Positions 1 to 5,144 of a stretch of 5,144 nucleotides of DNA are shown piece by piece. The notes below the pieces were generated by a model. It had not been told where the DNA came from. It saw only the letters and a list, made by a program, of their open reading frames with translations, and did no database searches. The stretch's first letter is position 1. Every line of letters begins with the position of its first letter. The stretch is taken from positions 1 through 5,144 of the forward strand of contig JAMCWI010000036.1 of NCBI GenBank assembly GCA_023481335.1. Reading direction: 5' to 3'. The position numbers were made by a program, and so were the translations under genes. The stretch is from Bacillota bacterium (lineage in GTDB: Bacteria > Bacillota > Desulfotomaculia > Desulfotomaculales > Desulfotomaculaceae).

Positions 1-1818
1 CCGGCCTACGCCAATGAACTGCAGACCGTGCAGGTGTGCCTCCATCGCTGCCTTGCCAAGGGGGATACTGGTTTCCGGCTTGGCGGGAGAGTAAATGATA
101 CCGTCTTCGATATCCAGTTCCTCTGCAGGAACATTGAGCATTTTGGCAGCATACTCCAGCACCTGTTTTCTGGCGTCCTGTGCCGCAGCCACCACGGCAG
201 TGCCGGAGGCATAACAAGTACGGCTGGCGTGGCTGCCAATTTCAAAGGGAGTGGATTCGGTATCCGCAAAGGTGATCCCTACCCTATCGAGACCCAGGCC
301 CATGACTTCGGCAGCCATTTGACTTAAGGTGGTAATGGTCCCGGTTCCCATATCCGGCACTCCGCTGGCCAGGTGAATAGAACCGTCCTGCTGCACCGTC
401 ACATAAGCATTGGAATAGTCTCCGCAGAAGGGCCAGGCATTGGATACGTGGGTGCCGATGGCCATGCCGATGCCCCGGCGTTTACTGCCGGCAGTCGTAC
501 TCAGCTTGCCCCTGCGTTCCCAGTCGATGGCTTTGGCTCCCCTGTCCATGCATTCTTCCAGACCGGAACTCTGGCAGGGATAGGGCAGAACCCAAGGTTG
601 ACCCGGCCGCATGATATTTTTGCGTCTCAGTTCAATGGGATCCATGCCTAGGGCCTCGGCGATGATATCTACCTGGGAGTCTATGGCAAACATGGCCTGG
701 GGGTTGCCAAAACCGCGCATGGCCCCGGCCGGAGTGGTATTGGTGTAAACACTGTGGCCGTCATACATCTGATTGGGGCAATAGTAAATGGAAAGACCCA
801 TGGCCCCCAGAACACCCGGGGTTTCCGCACTCCAACTGCAATAGGCACCGGAGTTGAGGATGCCGATCATCTTACGGGCGGTAAAGGTCCCGTCTTTCTT
901 AACCCCGGTTTTTACAGTAACATAGCCGGAATGACGGGTGTCCGAGGCAATGAAATCTTCCTTCCGGTCGTAAACCACTTTAACAGGCTGCTTGGCCAGC
1001 ATGGCCAGTGCCACAGCAATGGGCTCCGCCTTGGCGGACAGACCGATACGAACACCAAAGCCGCCGCCAATGTAGGGGGGATTCAGCACCCGCACCTTGC
1101 TGTAGGGCAATCCAAAAATGGTGGCCAGAATTCTCCTGGAGGGGTGGGGGGTCTGGGTGGTGGACCATACTGTTACCTTGCCGTCCACCGACACCTGGGC
1201 TACCGCCGCCTGCGTTTCCATCTGGGCCTGTTTTTGCACCGGTAATTTAAAAGTATGCTCAAATATATGATCTGCTTCGGCAAACCCCTGTTCAATGTTA
1301 CCCATTTCAATATGAATCTTTTCACCGGGAATATTTTTACCGGCCTCACTATGATGCAGAACCGGGGCCTCATCCTTCATGGCTTCCAGGGGGTCATAAA
1401 CCGCTGGCAGTAATTCATATTCCACTTCAATTAATTGTAAAGCTTCTTCGGCAATTCTCTGGGAAACGGCGGCCACTGCTGCTACCTCATCCCCTACATA
1501 CCGGACCACTGAATCAAAGATAACCTGGTCTTCCACAGGCTGGAGGGGTGGAATGGTAAAGGTAGAGGTTGCCGAAGTGTTAAATTTCACCCTGGATGTA
1601 TTGAGGTAGGTGGCCACTGCCTTAACTCCCGGCAAAGCCTCAGCCTTACTGGTATCAATTTTAGTAATCCTGGCGTGGGGGTAGGGACTGCGAAGCACTT
1701 TGCCGTATAACATGCCGGGCAGTTTTAGATCGGTGGTAAAGGTGGCAGCACCCATGGCCTTCTCCACTGCATCCAGCTTTCGTACACTTTTGCCCACCAC
1801 TGCATATTCTTTCTTCAC
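1..1818 (-). CDS. Molybdenum hydroxylase large (molybdopterin-binding) subunit, xanthine dehydrogenase family, C-terminus cut by window edge
   Basis: This is the catalytic subunit of a three-subunit molybdenum hydroxylase. The family inserts water-derived oxygen into C-H bonds of purines, N-heterocycles, aldehydes or aromatic CoA esters at a molybdopterin cytosine dinucleotide cofactor in the cytoplasm. I read the frame open without a stop for 606 codons. The N-terminal hammerhead domain spans about residues 15-130 (LPGMLYGKVLRSPYPHARI near 33-51). Molybdopterin-binding motifs follow: TQTPHPSR around 221-228, GGGFG at 251-255, the AMRGFG loop at 366-371, DMGTGT at 489-494 and SRTCYASGTAV from 532. 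The family usually reaches about 750-800 residues, so roughly the last 150-200, with the catalytic Glu of the GxGE motif, lie outside the window. The start is GTG 8 nt after an AAAGGAGGGG site that overlaps the stop of the upstream gene, suggesting translational coupling. The loop lacks the Cys of form I CO dehydrogenase (AYXCSFR). Substrate is unknown. Confidence 0.93.
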   Translation of the reverse strand, partial: MKKEYAVVGKSVRKLDAVEKAMGAATFTTDLKLPGMLYGKVLRSPYPHARITKIDTSKAEALPGVKAVATYLNTSRVKFNTSATSTFTIPPLQPVEDQVIFDSVVRYVGDEVAAVAAVSQRIAEEALQLIEVEYELLPAVYDPLEAMKDEAPVLHHSEAGKNIPGEKIHIEMGNIEQGFAEADHIFEHTFKLPVQKQAQMETQAAVAQVSVDGKVTVWSTTQTPHPSRRILATIFGLPYSKVRVLNPPYIGGGFGVRIGLSAKAEPIAVALAMLAKQPVKVVYDRKEDFIASDTRHSGYVTVKTGVKKDGTFTARKMIGILNSGAYCSWSAETPGVLGAMGLSIYYCPNQMYDGHSVYTNTTPAGAMRGFGNPQAMFAIDSQVDIIAEALGMDPIELRRKNIMRPGQPWVLPYPCQSSGLEECMDRGAKAIDWERRGKLSTTAGSKRRGIGMAIGTHVSNAWPFCGDYSNAYVTVQQDGSIHLASGVPDMGTGTITTLSQMAAEVMGLGLDRVGITFADTESTPFEIGSHASRTCYASGTAVVAAAQDARKQVLEYAAKMLNVPAEELDIEDGIIYSPAKPETSIPLGKAAMEAHLHGLQFIGVGR

Positions 1819-1826
1819 TGTGTTTT

Positions 1827-1836
1827 CCCCTCCTTT
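1827..1836 (-). promoter_or_regulatory. Ribosome binding site of the large subunit
   Basis: On the minus strand AAAGGAGGGG lies 8 nt before the GTG at 1818. Its first two bases are part of the TAA stop of the [2Fe-2S] subunit gene. This fixes the GTG start and suggests that ribosomes finishing the small subunit restart directly on the large one. Confidence 0.8.
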
Positions 1837-2320
1837 ACTGACCTTTGTTTTCTTTCATTTTGTCCGCCGCTGCCAGTACAGCCTGTTCAATCTTTACATA
1901 TCCGGTGCAGCGGCAGATATTCCCTGCGATGGCTTCTTTAATATCAAGCCGGGCGGGGGTTAGGTTCTTATCTAAAAGAGCTTTGGCGGACATAATCATC
2001 CCCGGGGTACAAAATCCGCACTGGATGGCGCCATAATCAATAAAGGTTTCCTGCAGAGGGTGCAAGTTATCACTGGTTCCGATGCCCTCTATGGTTTCCA
2101 CCTCGGCATCCATGGCTTGCATGGCAGGAACTACGCAGGAGTTCACGGCTTTCCCGTTCATAATCACGGTACAAGCCCCGCATTCCCCCTTGCCGCATCC
2201 TTTTTTGGTACCGGTTAAACTCAATTGATCTCTTATAACATCAAGCAAAGTTTCATCAGGAGAAACAAGCAGTTCCATTGACTGTCCATTTAATTGAAAT
2301 CTTAAAACCTTTTTCTGCAC
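1835..2320 (-). CDS. Molybdenum hydroxylase small subunit, two [2Fe-2S] clusters
   Basis: This is the iron-sulfur subunit (XdhC/CoxS type) that passes electrons between the molybdenum centre of the large subunit and FAD in the medium subunit. With the start chosen here it has 161 residues, the usual size for the family (about 150-170). The N-terminal plant-type ferredoxin fold carries C42, C47, C50 and C62 (GCGKGECGACTV). The C-terminal four-helix domain carries C101, C104, C136 and C138 (QCGFCTPGM and NICRCTGY). All eight cluster ligands are present, so the protein should be functional. The frame also opens at a TTG at 2326, but that lies only 2 nt after the GAGGGAGG site. The GTG at 2320 is 8 nt from it and gives MQKKVLRFQLNG, so I prefer it. 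It is the middle gene of the operon, 39 nt after the FAD subunit and 16 nt before the large subunit. Confidence 0.95.
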   Translation of the reverse strand: MQKKVLRFQLNGQSMELLVSPDETLLDVIRDQLSLTGTKKGCGKGECGACTVIMNGKAVNSCVVPAMQAMDAEVETIEGIGTSDNLHPLQETFIDYGAIQCGFCTPGMIMSAKALLDKNLTPARLDIKEAIAGNICRCTGYVKIEQAVLAAADKMKENKGQ

Positions 2321-2328
2321 CTTCAATA

Positions 2329-2336
2329 CCTCCCTC
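2329..2336 (-). promoter_or_regulatory. Ribosome binding site of the [2Fe-2S] subunit, decides the start
   Basis: GAGGGAGG on the minus strand sits 8 nt before GTG 2320 but only 2 nt before the alternative TTG 2326. The spacing favours GTG 2320. Confidence 0.7.
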
Positions 2337-2359
2337 GATTTATACCGGAAACAACCCCT

Positions 2360-3226
2360 TTATTTTGCTGCAACAATCGCCTGGTCCAAAGCCCGGCGCA
2401 CCAGCACTTCCAAAACTTCTTTCCGGTATTCGGCGGACCCCCTTAAAGCACTGCTCCGCGGGCTGGCTTCAACAACTGCTGCTCTGGCAGCTTCGCCAAT
2501 CAATTGATCCGTAACCACAGCTCCCTGTAATACCTTTTCCGTCTGACTGGCCCTCAGGGGCTTGGGCGCAACCGGGGCCATCACAATGCGAACCCACTCA
2601 ACCACGTTGTCTGCCGCCAGTGATAAAACCACCGCCACATTAAGAATCGGCAATGCCAGCGCGCCGCGCTGTGCTAAACGTACAAAGGAAGAACCTTGTT
2701 TTGCCTGTAAGGCGGGGAATCGAATGGCAGTAACCACCTGCCTGGAGGCATCTACCGTTGATTTGCCTACCCCGGCATACATTTCTTCCACCGGAACATA
2801 ATGGGTACCGTTATGGTCTGCAATCTCTGCCACAGCTCCCAGGGCCACCAGGGCCACCGCTGCATCGGCCGCCGGTTGGGCATTTACTACGTTCCCCGCC
2901 ACGGTGGCTGTGTTTCTGATTTGCAGCGATCCCACAGATCCCGAAGCCATAGCCAGTAGTGGCGCCTTTGATTGGATCAATGATGATTCTTTTATTTCAC
3001 TATGCGTCACTGCCGCTCCAATGATAATTTGCCCGTCTGCATATTCAATCTTTTTCAGCTTGTCAATTTTACTGATATCCACCAGGCATTTTGCTGACAG
3101 CTTACCGGATTGATAGTCAAGTATTGCATCTGTCCCACCGGCAATAATCCTGGCTTCCCCTGCATGGGACTTTAAGCTGTCTAAAGCCTCTTCAACCGAC
3201 ATGGCTAGTACATAATCCTTTAACAC
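2360..3226 (-). CDS. Molybdenum hydroxylase medium subunit, FAD-binding
   Basis: This is the FAD subunit (XdhB/CoxM type), which takes electrons from the [2Fe-2S] subunit and hands them to an external acceptor. The 288 residues match the usual family length (about 280-300). The N-terminal FAD-binding PCMH-type fold shows AGGTD at 29-33 and IRNTATVAGN at 103-112, followed by NAQPAAD at 115-121. The second motif is usually IRNxATxGGN, so the first Gly of GGN is replaced by Ala here. The C-terminal CO-dehydrogenase flavoprotein domain fills about 180-285. The frame runs upstream to a GTG at 3265 that has no spaced ribosome binding site. AGGGAGG at 3234-3240 sits 7 nt before GTG 3226 and 4 nt before GTG 3229, so I place the start at 3226. 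It is the first gene of the operon, about 58 nt downstream of the predicted sigma-54 transcription start. The order FAD, FeS, Mo is the coxMSL order. Confidence 0.93.
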   Translation of the reverse strand: MLKDYVLAMSVEEALDSLKSHAGEARIIAGGTDAILDYQSGKLSAKCLVDISKIDKLKKIEYADGQIIIGAAVTHSEIKESSLIQSKAPLLAMASGSVGSLQIRNTATVAGNVVNAQPAADAAVALVALGAVAEIADHNGTHYVPVEEMYAGVGKSTVDASRQVVTAIRFPALQAKQGSSFVRLAQRGALALPILNVAVVLSLAADNVVEWVRIVMAPVAPKPLRASQTEKVLQGAVVTDQLIGEAARAAVVEASPRSSALRGSAEYRKEVLEVLVRRALDQAIVAAK

Positions 3227-3233
3227 CACACTA

Positions 3234-3240
3234 CCTCCCT
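3234..3240 (-). promoter_or_regulatory. Ribosome binding site of the FAD subunit, decides the start
   Basis: AGGGAGG on the minus strand is followed after 4 nt by GTG 3229 and after 7 nt by GTG 3226. It makes the longer form from GTG 3265 unlikely. Confidence 0.7.
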
Positions 3241-3294
3241 TATTTAATCCTTTACTCAAAGACACCTTTAGGTTGGCTTGTCATTTCTTAGTTA

Positions 3295-3311
3295 CGCAAG
3301 TTTCATGCCTA
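3295..3311 (-). promoter_or_regulatory. Sigma-54 (RpoN) -24/-12 promoter of the molybdenum hydroxylase operon
   Basis: The minus strand reads TAGGCATGAAACTTGCG. Against the consensus YTGGCACGRNNNTTGCW it keeps the invariant GG (3309-3308) and GC (3297-3296) with exactly 10 nt between them, plus the CA, the G, the R and the full TTGC. The departures are A for T just before GG, T for C in the -24 block, and G at the last position. Transcription would start near 3284, leaving a leader of about 58 nt before GTG 3226. The gene just upstream encodes a sigma-54-dependent activator, which supports the call. The site is read from sequence, and activity is inferred. Confidence 0.72.
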
Positions 3312-3327
3312 TCTGCTTTTGGATATA

Positions 3328-3358
3328 AAATCTTTAAATCACCGGGATTCAAAGATTT
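3328..3358. promoter_or_regulatory. Dyad-symmetric site, candidate activator binding site (UAS) for the NtrC-type regulator
   Basis: On the minus strand the arms AAATCTTTGAATC and GATTTAAAGATTT flank a 5-nt centre, and 12 of 13 arm positions are complementary. The centre (about 3343) lies about 59 nt upstream of the predicted transcription start near 3284 and about 35 nt upstream of the -24 GG. It is the only clear dyad between the regulator's terminator and the promoter. It is not followed by a T-run on either strand, so a terminator is unlikely. Binding of the neighbouring regulator is inference. The position is closer to the promoter than the roughly -80 to -150 usual for NtrC-type enhancers. 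Confidence 0.55.
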
Positions 3359-3389
3359 AGATTAATAGGTTTTTACGGCTGCAAGTCAC

Positions 3390-3429
3390 AAAAAAACGGC
3401 AACTTGCCGAAAATTCGGCAAACTGCCGT
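3390..3429 (-). terminator. Intrinsic terminator after the response regulator gene
   Basis: In the minus-strand transcript the arms ACGGCAGTTTGCCGA (3429-3415) and TCGGCAAGTTGCCGT (3410-3396) form a 15-bp stem with two G-U wobbles and a 4-nt loop, followed by seven U (3396-3390). Read on the plus strand, the same two positions become A-C mismatches and there is no T-run, so the element is directional. It begins 11 nt after the TAA of the regulator and separates that transcript from the hydroxylase operon. Confidence 0.9.
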
Positions 3430-3440
3430 GCATAAGCGGT

Positions 3441-4886
3441 TTATCCTCGCTCGTTTAAATAATACCGGAGTATCCGTGGGGTTGAATTGATTCTCTTTGC
3501 CGCATTCGCCCGGTTTCCTTTCGCTTGGGCCAGTGCATTTTCTACAATTCGTCTGGCAATGGTATACTGTGATTCCTTTAACAAATTTATCAGTTCGTTT
3601 AAATCAATATTAAATGGCAATAACTGCTTGGCCATGATCTCTGAAAACTGGTTAACAATTTCTTTAACGTCCTTGCCTTTTAACAATGCTTCCATACCCC
3701 GGGGACTGCCATTATGCACTTTTATTTCGTCCGGCAACGTGTCTGGGGTTATTTGACCGTCTTCGCAAAACACCATCGCCCGAGCCATCATGTTGGCTAA
3801 TTCTCTTACATTGCCTGGCCATGGGTAATAAAGCAGGAGTTCCATTGCAGCAGGATGAATGCTGATAATGGAATCTGAGCCATGACATTTTTGCGCAAAA
3901 TGATAGGCCATTGGCTCAATATCGCATGTTCGCTCTCGCAAGGGGGGAATTTCTAAGGATACCACATTTAACCGGTAAAAAAGATCTTCCCGGAATTTCT
4001 TTGTGGCCACTGCTTCAGCCAAAGGAATATTGGTGGCGGCAATAATCCTTACATCTGTTTTAAGAAATTTTTCTCCTCCTACCGGAAGGTATTCTCCGTT
4101 CTCCAGTACCCTTAAAAGCTTAACCTGAATGGTGGGGCTGGCATCCCCTATTTCATCTAAAAATAACGTACCACCGTTAGCGATCTGGAAAATCCCTTTA
4201 CGGGCGCCCTGGGCACCGGTAAAGGAACCTCTTTCATGTCCAAACAACTCGCTTTCCAACAAACTTTCTGTGAAGGCGGCACAGTTTACAGCTATAAAGG
4301 GGTTGTGAGACCGTTGGCAATGGGTATGAATATACCGGGCCAGGATCTCCTTCCCCACGCCGGTTTCTCCCTGAATGAGAATATTCATGTTTTTACCGGC
4401 AATTTTTTGAGCCAGGGTTAGGATTTTTATAAAAGGACTTTCGGGAGAACTTACAATCCCCTTTCCGGCCAATTCTTCAACAATCCGGTTTTCTTCCCGG
4501 GCCGGTTGATGAAGCGCGTCTGAAAGGGCCGACTCAACTAAAGCCTCCAATTCTTCCAGTTCCTCAAAGGGCTTTTCTATGTAGTCGTAAGCACCTAATT
4601 TTATAGCATCCACGGCGGTTTTTACTGTACTGTAGCCGGTCATAATAACCACCCGGCATTCGGGCTGCACCGCCTTTATTTGCTCCAGCACCTTAATTCC
4701 GTCGGTATCCGGAAGCCTTAAATCCACCATGGCTAAATAGAAGGAATCCTTCGCTAGCCTCTCCGCCACATCCCTGCCCGTACAGGCATTCACCACCCGG
4801 TAACCCTTTTCGCAAAGGAGGAAATTAAAAAAATTTCCCACCTCTAACTCATCGTCTACCACCAATATGTTGATTTGTTGTGTCAC
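3441..4886 (-). CDS. Sigma-54-dependent response regulator, NtrC/AtoC family
   Basis: This is a cytoplasmic two-component regulator that, when phosphorylated, assembles into an AAA+ ring and uses ATP to open sigma-54 promoters. It has 481 residues. The receiver domain spans 1-120, with acidic D11/D12, phospho-acceptor D55, T83 and K105. The AAA+ domain spans about 145-385: Walker A GETGVGKE at 173-180, sigma-54-contact loop GSFTGA at 220-225 (usual GAFTGA), Walker B TLFLDEIGD at 240-248, arginine-finger region FREDLFYRLNV at 298-308, and YPWPGNVREL at 354-363. A rather long helical linker (387-445) leads to a Fis-type HTH (about 451-481, GNRANAAKRINSTPRILRYY). The start is GTG. In this orientation no good Shine-Dalgarno precedes it, only AAAGGG about 5 nt away in sequence that is antisense to the histidine kinase. 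The plus-strand copy at 5056 has an excellent one. Its likely partner is the kinase at 4887-5054, and its likely target is the promoter at 3295-3311. Confidence 0.96.
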   Translation of the reverse strand: MTQQINILVVDDELEVGNFFNFLLCEKGYRVVNACTGRDVAERLAKDSFYLAMVDLRLPDTDGIKVLEQIKAVQPECRVVIMTGYSTVKTAVDAIKLGAYDYIEKPFEELEELEALVESALSDALHQPAREENRIVEELAGKGIVSSPESPFIKILTLAQKIAGKNMNILIQGETGVGKEILARYIHTHCQRSHNPFIAVNCAAFTESLLESELFGHERGSFTGAQGARKGIFQIANGGTLFLDEIGDASPTIQVKLLRVLENGEYLPVGGEKFLKTDVRIIAATNIPLAEAVATKKFREDLFYRLNVVSLEIPPLRERTCDIEPMAYHFAQKCHGSDSIISIHPAAMELLLYYPWPGNVRELANMMARAMVFCEDGQITPDTLPDEIKVHNGSPRGMEALLKGKDVKEIVNQFSEIMAKQLLPFNIDLNELINLLKESQYTIARRIVENALAQAKGNRANAAKRINSTPRILRYYLNERG

Positions 4887-4890
4887 TTTA
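4798..4890. repeat. Left arm of a perfect 93-bp inverted repeat
   Basis: These 93 bases are the exact reverse complement of 5052-5144, without a mismatch in my reading. They cover the first 29 codons of the response regulator plus the TAAA before its GTG. The identity stops sharply at 4890. The outer end is unknown because the right arm reaches the window edge. The spacer is 161 bp. Confidence 0.97.
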
Positions 4891-5054
4891 ACCCTTTCTT
4901 CACTACCAAAGAAGCCTCTAAGGGTACCGGGCTAGGGCTTTCCGTCAGCTTGGGTATTGTCCAAAGCCATGGCGGTAGAATTGTAGTGCGGAGTGAACCA
5001 GGCAAGGGAAGCACCTTTTATTTGGTCATTCCGCTGCAACGAGGAGGGGAATAA
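4887..5054 (+). CDS. Sensor histidine kinase, C-terminal fragment only (catalytic ATP-binding domain)
   Basis: The plus strand codes about 55 residues ending at TAA 5052-5054. They match the end of an HATPase_c domain of NtrB/AtoS-like kinases: F-box FNPFFTTK at the very start, G2 box GTGLGLSV from 4923, then the closing GIVQSHGGRI strand and turn and a terminal strand ending in IPLQRGGE. The upstream part of the kinase (sensor, HisKA with the phospho-His, N and G1 boxes) is missing, because the sequence left of 4887 is the inverted regulator gene. The in-frame sequence left of the join reads antisense regulator and meets a stop at 4845-4847. The TTT at 4887-4889 still fits the expected Phe of the F-box. 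The kinase stop is followed after 1 nt by a regulator GTG, the standard kinase-regulator operon order. This is either a broken gene or one side of a chimeric join. Confidence 0.88.
   Translation, partial: FNPFFTTKEASKGTGLGLSVSLGIVQSHGGRIVVRSEPGKGSTFYLVIPLQRGGE
5041..5049 (+). promoter_or_regulatory. Ribosome binding site of the plus-strand regulator copy
   Basis: GAGGAGGGG lies inside the last codons of the kinase and ends 6 nt before GTG 5056. It indicates translational coupling of kinase and regulator, and marks this side as the native regulator start. The minus-strand copy lacks it. Confidence 0.8.
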
Positions 5055-5144
5055 AGTGACACAACAAATCAACATATTGGTGGTAGACGATGAGTTAGAG
5101 GTGGGAAATTTTTTTAATTTCCTCCTTTGCGAAAAGGGTTACCG
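5052..5144. repeat. Right arm of the perfect 93-bp inverted repeat
   Basis: This is the exact reverse complement of 4798-4890, running to the last base of the window, so the true arm may be longer. On its inner side it is continuous with the histidine kinase stop codon, as expected for an undisturbed operon. Confidence 0.97.
5056..5144 (+). CDS. Response regulator, N-terminal start only, duplicate of 3441-4886 in inverted orientation
   Basis: The 29 full codons code MTQQINILVVDDELEVGNFF and a little beyond, identical to the start of the minus-strand regulator, including D11 and D12 of the receiver's acidic pocket. The gene continues past the window edge. It starts with GTG, 1 nt after the kinase TAA, with a strong ribosome binding site. 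Whether it is a second gene or the same gene read twice through a fold-back join cannot be decided here. Confidence 0.9.
   Translation, partial: MTQQINILVVDDELEVGNFFNFLLCEKGY

Noticed and set aside
754..1245. 163-codon open frame on the plus strand, and other plus-strand frames over 28-3113
   Set aside because: They lie antisense to the well-supported hydroxylase genes, show no recognisable motif, have low-complexity Gly/His-rich translations and lack good ribosome binding sites. They are shadows of the minus-strand genes.
1..3226. Naming the operon coxMSL (CO dehydrogenase)
   Set aside because: Only the gene order fits. The large subunit lacks the CSFR active-site loop and so is not form I CoxL, and a specific symbol would imply a substrate that cannot be supported.
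3322..3350. Sigma-A-like promoter on the minus strand, TTGAAT - 17 nt - TTTATA
   Set aside because: The -35 matches 4 of 6 and the -10 only 3 of 6, and it overlaps the dyad. In an AT-rich gap this is weak next to the near-consensus sigma-54 site.
3328..3358. Second terminator formed by the 31-bp dyad
   Set aside because: The stem is AT-rich with a central mismatch and almost no loop, and no T-run follows on either strand. A protein-binding site is more plausible.
3227..3390. Riboswitch (for example purine or Moco) in the operon leader
   Set aside because: The leader from the predicted start is only about 58 nt and shows no conserved purine or molybdenum-cofactor aptamer core or leader terminator that I can recognise.
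4798..5144. Invertible DNA switch or insertion-sequence ends
   Set aside because: The repeats are coding sequence of a regulator, not recombinase sites. There is no recombinase or transposase gene, no target duplication, and the right arm runs off the window. A fold-back join explains the pattern more simply.

Overview
The window comes from a bacterium that looks like a Gram-positive Clostridia, perhaps Desulfotomaculum/Peptococcaceae-like. The grounds are very strong purine-rich Shine-Dalgarno sites, frequent GTG starts, moderate GC, and an anaerobe-style molybdenum hydroxylase next to a sigma-54 regulator. This placement is inference only. Nearly all of it is coded on the minus strand, so transcription runs from high to low coordinates.

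Layout in transcription order: (1) 4886-3441 holds a complete NtrC-type response regulator (receiver, AAA+ sigma-54 activator, Fis-type HTH). It is closed by a strong intrinsic terminator at 3390-3429 that pairs fully only in the minus-strand transcript. (2) 3390-3227 is a short regulatory gap. It holds a 31-bp dyad (3328-3358) and a good sigma-54 -24/-12 promoter (3295-3311) with exact GG-N10-GC spacing. (3) 3226-1 is a three-gene molybdenum hydroxylase operon (xanthine dehydrogenase / CO dehydrogenase superfamily). Its order is FAD subunit, [2Fe-2S] subunit, then molybdopterin large subunit, which runs off the left edge without its C-terminus.

The likely circuit is a histidine kinase phosphorylating the NtrC-type regulator, which activates sigma-54 RNA polymerase at 3295-3311 and so turns on the hydroxylase. 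The enzyme's substrate cannot be read from this sequence. The large subunit lacks the cysteine loop of form I CO dehydrogenase and is better called a purine/N-heterocycle/aldehyde hydroxylase of unknown specificity.

The right end (4798-5144) is structurally odd. The first 93 bp of the regulator locus appear twice as perfect inverted copies (4798-4890 and 5052-5144). They flank a 161-bp stretch that codes, on the plus strand, the last part of a sensor histidine kinase. The plus-strand arrangement (kinase stop, 1 nt, regulator GTG, with a strong ribosome binding site) looks native. The minus-strand junction at 4887-4890 looks like a fold-back join at a TTTA microhomology. It is either an amplification/assembly chimera or a real inverted duplication. 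If it is a chimera, the true locus is kinase, regulator, terminator, sigma-54 promoter, hydroxylase operon, all in one direction.
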